Positions 58,128 through 64,000 of a stretch of DNA of 64,000 nucleotides are shown piece after piece (positions within the stretch are counted from its first letter, which is position 1; each line of letters starts with the position of its first letter). Both the position numbers and the translations under genes were made by a program. The notes under the pieces are model-generated. The model was not told the origin of the DNA. It ran no database searches and saw nothing but the letters and a program-made list of their open reading frames with translations. Source of the stretch: Halioglobus japonicus (GTDB lineage: Bacteria > Pseudomonadota > Gammaproteobacteria > Pseudomonadales > Halieaceae); assembly GCA_902705825.1 (NCBI GenBank), contig CACSIL010000023.1, forward strand, positions 15,757-79,756, read 5' to 3'.

Positions 58128-59066
58128 TCAGGGCTCCAACACGACCTTGATCGCTCCCGCCTCCCGGTTCGCAGCGATGGCAAATGCTTCGGCGGCCGCT
58201 TCGAGCGGCAGGCGATGGGTGATCATAATGTCTGGCAATTCGGGACGTTGCGCGAGTAGCTGTGCCGCAATATCGACATCGCGGACCAACCCCTGACGGT
58301 CGTACATAAATGAGGCAAATATCTTCAATGCCTTCATGGACACCTCAAATGCGGGGAGCGTTACACCGTCCCAGTAGGTAGCCAACAGCAAAATGGTAGC
58401 GCCTGGCTTGCACAAACGCGCAGCCTGTTGCAGGGCGGCAGAATTGCCCGCGCACTCCACGACAAAGTCATACTCGCCTGTGGGCCCGAGCCCCGCGCCT
58501 ATGCGCTCGGCCGCCGCCATTTGCGCCGGGTGGCGGGCAGCGATATCCACCGTGGTGACGTGCGGGGTCAGACAGGCAGCAGCAGCCAGGCCCACCGCAC
58601 CCGCGCCGATGATCGCAACCCTGCTGCCGGGGCTGATGTTCAGCATTCGCAAGCCATGTGCCGCCACCGCCAATGGCTCCACCAGACAGGCATCGGACGC
58701 GCTGACATTCGCGGGCAGTGGCACAATACAGCGCGAGGGCACAATAATCTGCTCAGCCATCCCCCCGTCCCGGCCAATCCCGTACACCATACCTGCGCTG
58801 AGTCGGCACAGACTGTAATCGCCCTGCATACACATATCACAGTGACCACAGGGCGCCACCGGTTCCAGCGCTACAGCGCGACCATCGCGCAGCGTGCCCG
58901 CCACTTCATGCCCCAGCGTGGAAGGCAGATCGAAGCCCGCATTCACCATATGCAGATCTGAGCCACAAATACCTGCAGAGCCCACGTTGACGACGACACC
59001 ATCGCCATCGGGCGCAGGCACGTCCACCACATGAATTTGCTTGTCGCAACAACGTACCGCTTTCAC
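58128..59066 (-). CDS. zinc-dependent alcohol dehydrogenase (MDR family)
   Basis: 312 residues. Catalytic zinc ligands are Cys in GICGSDLH and GHE in LGHEVAGTL; the structural zinc loop is C-G-H-C-x2-C-x7-C. The NAD(P) motif VAIIGAGAVGLAAAA follows at about 155. It is short for the family but complete. It oxidises an alcohol or polyol of unknown identity. It is separated by about 105 bases from the response regulator on the same strand. Confidence 0.9.
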   Translation of the reverse strand: MKAVRCCDKQIHVVDVPAPDGDGVVVNVGSAGICGSDLHMVNAGFDLPSTLGHEVAGTLRDGRAVALEPVAPCGHCDMCMQGDYSLCRLSAGMVYGIGRDGGMAEQIIVPSRCIVPLPANVSASDACLVEPLAVAAHGLRMLNISPGSRVAIIGAGAVGLAAAACLTPHVTTVDIAARHPAQMAAAERIGAGLGPTGEYDFVVECAGNSAALQQAARLCKPGATILLLATYWDGVTLPAFEVSMKALKIFASFMYDRQGLVRDVDIAAQLLAQRPELPDIMITHRLPLEAAAEAFAIAANREAGAIKVVLEP

Positions 59067-59194
59067 TAACTGGAATCCCCGCCTTTTTTATTCTGTAACC
59101 GCCAGACAACAGCGGCATCGCACTGCCGACAATTTAACCAAAAACCCGTCGGCAACGCACGCCAGCGTAGCAGAGCCTGCCAGCGCGGACGAAT

Positions 59195-60412
59195 TCAGCG
59201 CTTCCCGCCATCGAGGTAATCGTCCAGCCAGCCCGCGTAATCTACCCGCTGCACCGCAGCCACAGTGCGCCTCAGGACTTCGGCCATCAATTGATCCTGC
59301 TCAGAGTTAAGTGCGCCAAAGCCGATGGAGACGGCAATCGTCATCAGGGAGTGAAAGGAGAAACTGCGGTATTCCTGCCAGGTCTGCTCAAGGTCTATCG
59401 CCTCGCCGTAGTGCGCCCGGCGCTCCACATAGTAGGCCACCAGCTCCCGCTCGTTTGCGGCCAGCGTCTCGGCGGGCATTGAATCTATCAGGAAGTACTG
59501 TACGTCGCGAATACCCTTGCCCCAGTGGGCAGCCTGCCAATCCAGCATGCCCATTTCATCGCCACTGACAAAGAAATTGCCGAGGTGGCTGTCGCCGTGC
59601 AGCAGCGAAAGCGGGCCGGAAAACCAATACTGCAGCAGTGCATCCCAATTGGCCATCGAGCGCGTATAGGCCTGCTCCACAAGTGGCGGAATCATGCCCG
59701 GTAGTTTTTTCATGGTTGGCTGTAGTGCCAGCCGATTCAACATGCGCGCAGCCAGCCCCATGCGGGGCGAGAGAAACAGGTGGTAGCGCAGGGGCAGCAA
59801 CTTATCACGCTCTGCCGCATTCAGTCCGTAGTGACAGGCATGCAGCCGCGCGAACGCGTCGAGACAGCGATAGGCCAGATCCAGCGAGACACCGGCCATC
59901 ATATCGGGATTGGTAAATAGTTCGACGTCCGGGTCTTCGTGCAGGTTTTCCTGTACCAGAAAAAAGCGGGTCCCCTGGCAGCGGGTGGCATATGTGACAG
60001 GGGTTCGCAGTGGCTGGGTGGACGCAACATGGCGAAAGAAGTGAGATTCCAGTTGCCAGGCGTTAATGACCGTGAAGAACCAGCGGGTTAGCAGTGACTC
60101 CATAGGTATTTTGACAAACAGGCTGCGTGGCAAGGTCGGTTCGCCCTCCTGCTCGATGGTGAGCACCAGGTTTTCGCAATTACTGCTCACCGAGGGGATA
60201 GGCTGGCGCTGCACATGGCTAATATGCACAGGCCTCCTATCAGGCTGCAGTGCACCGCTGTTGATCAACTGCGTCAATACGGCAGGCTCCGCTACCTGCT
60301 GCGCCCGGTAGGGCATGCTTGTACCCGCCATGTCACCCAGCGTGTCCCGCAATAGCCGCAACCCACCCGCAGTGACTATCCCGGCCATCCTCGCTCCATC
60401 TACTACACTCAT
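59195..60412 (-). CDS. phosphotransferase (APH/EcKinase-like)
   Basis: 405 residues. The kinase-like C-lobe has the Brenner motif LLHGDSHLGNFF and the metal-binding aspartate in MGMLDWQAAHWG. The ATP lobe is at about 90-170. It resembles DUF1679/ecdysteroid-kinase-like enzymes that phosphorylate small hydroxylated metabolites. It is divergent from the FAD oxidoreductase at 60536, with a palindromic operator between. Substrate is unknown, though hydroxylated lipids or terpenoids are plausible. Confidence 0.85.
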   Translation of the reverse strand: MSVVDGARMAGIVTAGGLRLLRDTLGDMAGTSMPYRAQQVAEPAVLTQLINSGALQPDRRPVHISHVQRQPIPSVSSNCENLVLTIEQEGEPTLPRSLFVKIPMESLLTRWFFTVINAWQLESHFFRHVASTQPLRTPVTYATRCQGTRFFLVQENLHEDPDVELFTNPDMMAGVSLDLAYRCLDAFARLHACHYGLNAAERDKLLPLRYHLFLSPRMGLAARMLNRLALQPTMKKLPGMIPPLVEQAYTRSMANWDALLQYWFSGPLSLLHGDSHLGNFFVSGDEMGMLDWQAAHWGKGIRDVQYFLIDSMPAETLAANERELVAYYVERRAHYGEAIDLEQTWQEYRSFSFHSLMTIAVSIGFGALNSEQDQLMAEVLRRTVAAVQRVDYAGWLDDYLDGGKR

Positions 60413-60466
60413 ACCAACCCCTTGCGAACAGACTGACTAAGCGAACCAGGCACGCTTGCCCGAATC

Positions 60467-60488
60467 GGACATTTTCAATATTATGTCC
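60467..60488. promoter_or_regulatory. TetR operator-like palindrome, copy A
   Basis: TCGGACAT-N10-ATGTCCGA (60465-60490) is a perfect 8-base inverted repeat midway between the divergent phosphotransferase and FAD oxidoreductase genes. The 22-base core matches a site at 62770 at 16 positions. It is probably bound by the TetR protein encoded at 62154-62732. Confidence 0.65.
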
Positions 60489-60535
60489 GATAACGCGGCT
60501 GTACAAGTCACCGCTTTCATTGTGGAGCGTACGGT

Positions 60536-62194
60536 ATGACCAAGCACACTGAACCGTTCAACAACGCCGGGGGCTCATCCGAGAAGTTTGATTGTATAGT
60601 CGTGGGCGCGGGCCACAATGGCCTGGCAACAGCACTGGTACTGGCTCGCGAGGGGCGGCGCGTACTGGTACTGGAAAAGAACAACTTTGTCGGCGGCATG
60701 GGGGGTACCCGCGAAATACTCAAAGGCTGCCGCAATGAAGTGGGCGCCAGCTGCCTGTTTCCGCTGTCGGCGGAGATCAAACACTATTTCGATTTCGAAT
60801 CACACGGCGTGGAACTGATACCGCTGCCGGTGATGGCCGTGAACCTTGTCGGCGCAGACGGGCGCCCCTTTGTTATTTACAAAAATCCTCTGCGCCTGTC
60901 ATTCAACCTGCTTAAGACATTCGGCCTGAGCGGCATGCTGGGCTTCATCCGTATGCTGAAGTTCTGTCAGTATCCAGCACGCGTGCTGGATCGCTTCACC
61001 GCGCGCAAAGCGCCGCGCAAACTCGAGGATCTGATCGCCGAGGCGGAAACGCCTGAACAGCGCAAACACCTGGAGTTAGCGTTCAATGGCTCTGCGATGG
61101 ACATACTCGACAAGTTTTTCCCGGACCCGGTCAAACACCGGGAACTGCGCGCCAGCATGGCCTTTGCCGCTGTACAAGCAACCTACAAGGGCCCTTACTC
61201 GCCCGGTTCCGGACTGTGCCTGATCTACACCATGGCACAGGAGGGCTCCGAGGGACTGATGCAGCGTGTGAAGGGCGGTATTGGGCGCCTGTCAGACTGT
61301 CTGGCACAGCAGATAGACGCACTGGGCAGCGAGGTGCGGCTTAAACAGAATGTGGTGAAGATTCTGGTGGAGAACAATTGTGCCGTGGGCGTAGAGCTCA
61401 AAAATGGCCATCGAATCTATGCCGACACAGTGATATCCAACCTCGATAAACAGGCGACGTTCAACCGGCTACTCGAAGATCATAGCCTGGCAACAGCCGA
61501 GCAACAGAAAGTGGACGCGTTTTCCCACCGCGGTGCGTTTGTGCACATGCTGTTCAAGTTAAAGGGGCTCCCGACCTACTCCGCTCACCTCGACAAGCTC
61601 AACAGCATTACCGGCGCACATTTCGGCGGGGCTATGGTGCTGGACCCGGAACAACTGCAACAGAGCTATGAAAGCTGCCTGCGCGGCGAGTTGCCAGATC
61701 ACATTCCACTGGCGTTCCAGATACCGACGGTGGTTGACAGCAGCCTGGCTCCAGCGGGGCAGCACATCGCCAGCGCCTATGGATTCTACTTTCCCTGCGA
61801 AGCGGAAAAGGCCAAACGGGGCAAACTACGCGACCAGATGGCGGAGAAAATTATCGATCACATCTGTGTGCATATGCCCGACTTCAGATCCCTGATCGTC
61901 GATCAGGCAATTTTTTCCTCCGACCACTTCGCGGTGATGCAGGGCGTAACCAACGGCGACTGGACCCACGGCCTGCTGCACCCGGACCAGATGATTGGCG
62001 AGCGCTGTCTGATCGATGGTACCGGGCACACCACGCCCGTAGCTGGCCTGTACCTGTGCGGCGCATCCTGCCACCCCGGTCCTGGCGTAACGTTTCTACC
62101 CGGCTACAACTGTGCGCATGAAATCATCGCGGCTGCGGCAATTGCGGATGCGACTACTTCAACAGTACCGGTACCAGCAGCGCGTGCAGCGTAG
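60536..62194 (+). CDS. phytoene-desaturase-like NAD(P)/FAD oxidoreductase
   Basis: 552 residues. N-terminal FAD motif VVGAGHNGLATALVLAREGR followed by VLEKNNFVGGMGGTREILKG, the CrtI/phytoene dehydrogenase pattern. The C-terminal FAD-contact segment is GLYLCGASCHPGPGVTFLPG then YNCAHEI. It probably removes hydrogens from an isoprenoid-like or other lipid substrate. No carotenoid synthase genes lie nearby, so carotenoid synthesis is not indicated. Its last 41 bases overlap the convergent TetR gene. Confidence 0.88.
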   Translation: MTKHTEPFNNAGGSSEKFDCIVVGAGHNGLATALVLAREGRRVLVLEKNNFVGGMGGTREILKGCRNEVGASCLFPLSAEIKHYFDFESHGVELIPLPVMAVNLVGADGRPFVIYKNPLRLSFNLLKTFGLSGMLGFIRMLKFCQYPARVLDRFTARKAPRKLEDLIAEAETPEQRKHLELAFNGSAMDILDKFFPDPVKHRELRASMAFAAVQATYKGPYSPGSGLCLIYTMAQEGSEGLMQRVKGGIGRLSDCLAQQIDALGSEVRLKQNVVKILVENNCAVGVELKNGHRIYADTVISNLDKQATFNRLLEDHSLATAEQQKVDAFSHRGAFVHMLFKLKGLPTYSAHLDKLNSITGAHFGGAMVLDPEQLQQSYESCLRGELPDHIPLAFQIPTVVDSSLAPAGQHIASAYGFYFPCEAEKAKRGKLRDQMAEKIIDHICVHMPDFRSLIVDQAIFSSDHFAVMQGVTNGDWTHGLLHPDQMIGERCLIDGTGHTTPVAGLYLCGASCHPGPGVTFLPGYNCAHEIIAAAAIADATTSTVPVPAARAA

Positions 62195-62732
62195 CGCGCA
62201 GTTGCGCGTCAGTGCGCACCCAGTTACTGGGCAGTGTGAGGAATGACAACAGCAAACGGTATACCCACTCAACCAACACTTCAGGACGCACCGCATCCTG
62301 CAGCAGACCGGCGTCTCTGGCCGGCGTGATCACGTGGTCCATCAGTTCTTCACCAAAACGGACGATAACATCGGAGTGCCAAATGGCACGCCGCGCGCGA
62401 CTATCCTCATCGGAGGCAAATACCGCGCGCAGCAGCGGCCGCCTGGGCACTTCCTTGATCGCGACGATCATCCCTTCGACTACCTGGTCGGCCGGATCAG
62501 AGTACTTTGCCAGCCGCTTGCGCAGCCGGACGTTCAACTGCTCCATTTCGGCCTTTATGGTGGACACCAGCAGGTCGTCGCGGCCCGGGAAATAGCGGTA
62601 GACTGTGGAACGTGCAACACCTGCACACTCCGCCACCTCTTTCATGCCTGTGGCAGAAATACCCCTGGCGAGGTAGCAGCGCCGGGCGGCATCGATAATT
62701 AATTGAACGGGATCTGGCCGGGGTTCAGTCAT
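62154..62732 (-). CDS. TetR-family regulator of the phosphotransferase/oxidoreductase group
   Basis: 192 residues from ATG 62732 (MTEPRPDP). HTH at about residues 25-50 (ISATGMKEVAECAGVARSTV then YRYFPGRDD). The C-terminal ligand domain has no recognisable pocket motif. The frame is open to 62810, but similarity starts at the ATG used. Palindromes of shared sequence lie in its own promoter and in the 60.4-60.5 kb divergent promoter, indicating it controls four genes. Confidence 0.88.
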   Translation of the reverse strand: MTEPRPDPVQLIIDAARRCYLARGISATGMKEVAECAGVARSTVYRYFPGRDDLLVSTIKAEMEQLNVRLRKRLAKYSDPADQVVEGMIVAIKEVPRRPLLRAVFASDEDSRARRAIWHSDVIVRFGEELMDHVITPARDAGLLQDAVRPEVLVEWVYRLLLSFLTLPSNWVRTDAQLRATLHALLVPVLLK

Positions 62733-62769
62733 TTGACCTGACAAGCCTTGAGTACTCAGCGGAAGAATG

Positions 62770-62791
62770 AGACATTTTCGACTATATGCCC
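62770..62791. promoter_or_regulatory. TetR operator-like site, copy B
   Basis: AGACATTTTC then GACTATATGCCC aligns with copy A at 16 of 22 positions, with conserved GACATTTTC and ATATG-x-CC. It is less symmetric than copy A. It lies between the TetR gene and the divergent sulfotransferase gene, allowing control of both. Confidence 0.55.
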
Positions 62792-62842
62792 AATAGCGTA
62801 AAGCATCCATCCAAAGCAGGACAATAACAGGAACACACTATT

Positions 62843-64000
62843 TTGAGCAGTTCGACACATCTGAAAGCAACCGACTACCATCGCAAGCCTATCCGCGTGC
62901 TAAATACGGCGCTGCGTGGTGCCAGAAAACTGGGGCTGGCGAGAATTTCGCTTGATCGGGATACCTTGATAGCCGCCGCACGCAAGGCCACCGGCCTGCG
63001 TGATTTCGGCGACGAAAGTTTCCTCGAGCCCATGCAGCTGCTGATCAACGCGCTGGAGAGTGAGGCCGACCTGAACCCACTCGGCCGTTATATGAACCGC
63101 ACCAATATTCTGCGGCTACTGAAACATCGACTGTACGCACACGAATTGCTCATACGTCACCCCGAGATACTCGAACGCCGTATTGTCGATCCGGTAGTGA
63201 TCGTCGGTCTCGGCCGTTCCGGCACGACCCGCCTGCACCGGTTACTGGCGTCCGACCCACATTTCCTGCACCTTGAGTCGTGGGAATCTGTATTTCCTGT
63301 GCCCTACCCCGAGTGTTTCACCGCCCGCGCTGCAGGCCGCACCGACCCGCGCATCACCTCGCTGGACCAGGGCCTGAAGGCGGTGCTGTATATGAGCCCA
63401 CAGGTAGCCGCGACGCACCCGCTGGGCACATTCGAGGTGGAGGAGGAAGTCGGACTGATACAGCATGGCTTTTCCAGCCAGATTTTCGAGATTCAGGCAA
63501 AGATTCCCTCTTTCGCCGAATGGCTGATGACACACGACCAGCACGCGGCTTACGAATACATGGTGGTGATGATGAAAATCATCTCCTGGTTTCGCGACGA
63601 TCCGCACGATAAGCCCTGGGTGCTTAAAACGCCGCAGCACATGCAGGACCTGGATGCTCTGCTGCACGTATTCCCGGACGCCAGACTGGTGTGCTCTCAC
63701 CGCGACCCGATCAAGTGTGTCGGCTCAATTTGCTCCACCGCCTGGAATGCAATGGTGCGCGACAGTGACAGCATCACGCCCGACTGGCTGGGGCCCGAGT
63801 GGCTCAGCAAGACAGAGCGAATGCTGCACAAGACACTGCGGGTGCGCGACGAAATGGTGGCACCGCAGAACCAGTACGATATTCAGTACGCCGACATCAC
63901 TGCCGATTGGCAGACCGCAATAAAAGGCGTCTACGATTTCCTCGACATGCCCTTGAGCGACGAGGCCCATAGCGGCATGCAAGCGTGGCTGGATCGCAAC
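62843..64000 (+). CDS. sulfotransferase-family protein (3' end beyond window)
   Basis: The frame is open for 386 codons from TTG 62843 to the window edge, so the C-terminus is missing. The start is poorly defined; AACAGGAACAC upstream gives a usable ribosome-binding site. The PAPS loop is VVIVGLGRSGTTRLHRLLAS (about residue 119), and KPWVLKTPQHMQDLDALLHV and LVCSHRDPIKCVGSIC give the 3'-phosphate-binding segment. It belongs to the large bacterial Sulfotransfer_3-like group, often annotated only as sulfotransferase. Divergent from the TetR gene and probably under its control. Confidence 0.85.
   Translation, partial: MSSSTHLKATDYHRKPIRVLNTALRGARKLGLARISLDRDTLIAAARKATGLRDFGDESFLEPMQLLINALESEADLNPLGRYMNRTNILRLLKHRLYAHELLIRHPEILERRIVDPVVIVGLGRSGTTRLHRLLASDPHFLHLESWESVFPVPYPECFTARAAGRTDPRITSLDQGLKAVLYMSPQVAATHPLGTFEVEEEVGLIQHGFSSQIFEIQAKIPSFAEWLMTHDQHAAYEYMVVMMKIISWFRDDPHDKPWVLKTPQHMQDLDALLHVFPDARLVCSHRDPIKCVGSICSTAWNAMVRDSDSITPDWLGPEWLSKTERMLHKTLRVRDEMVAPQNQYDIQYADITADWQTAIKGVYDFLDMPLSDEAHSGMQAWLDRN

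Overview
The window looks like chromosomal DNA of a marine or halotolerant gammaproteobacterium, probably near the Halieaceae/Spongiibacteraceae. I infer this from the gammaproteobacterial order alaS-lysC-csrA-tRNA-Ser(GCU), a greB homologue, a complete ectoine operon with its own aspartokinase and MarR regulator, and moderately high GC. The lineage is inference; I could not search a database.

Layout. (1) 1-1.8 kb: a leftward set of three overlapping membrane-protein genes ending in a PepSY protein that runs off the left edge, behind a Fur-box-like palindrome. (2) 2.1-16.5 kb: an accessory region. It carries three copies of the 3' end of the tRNA-Ser gene (3464, 12235 and the intact gene at 16489), which look like scars of tRNA-targeted integration. 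Between them lie an MFS exporter (just outside), an aminotransferase, LysR and TetR regulators, small metabolic genes, a large unknown lipoprotein, a parDE toxin-antitoxin pair, an IS element with visible inverted repeats, a PBP4-like peptidase, a decayed brnT with intact brnA, and two older gene fragments. (3) 16.5-24.4 kb: core genes tRNA-Ser, csrA, lysC, alaS, hinT, a Trm112-like gene, an M23 peptidase, greB and a serine hydrolase. (4) 24.6-28.5 kb: gcvP and an acyltransferase. (5) 28.6-34.6 kb: ectABC-ask plus a sodium:solute symporter, all leftward, with divergent ectR. (6) 34.8-40.3 kb: an old yellow enzyme and an RND efflux pair. (7) 40.5-48.2 kb: a module resembling the RpoE-ChrR singlet-oxygen response. 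A sigma/anti-sigma pair is divergent from an operon of FAD oxidoreductase, DUF1365, Cfa-type methyltransferase, photolyase and an SRPBCC-SDR fusion. Near-identical TGATCC/GTATA promoters face both ways. (8) 48.2-64 kb: an SDR, a sulfotransferase, a pterin dehydratase, an 1800-residue three-enzyme fusion protein, a convergent two-component pair, an alcohol dehydrogenase, and a group (phosphotransferase, phytoene-desaturase-like enzyme, TetR, sulfotransferase) whose two divergent promoter regions share one palindromic operator.

The most interesting items are the 1800-residue protein (GMC oxidoreductase with an Fe-S-type cysteine motif, an alpha/beta hydrolase with a cysteine at the nucleophile position, and a PhoD-like phosphoesterase); the ECF-sigma/ChrR photo-oxidative lipid module with matched promoters; the TetR regulon with paired operators at 60.5 and 62.8 kb; and the tandem tRNA-Ser integration scars. 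Start codons are given as judged most likely; where the longest open frame begins earlier, this is stated.
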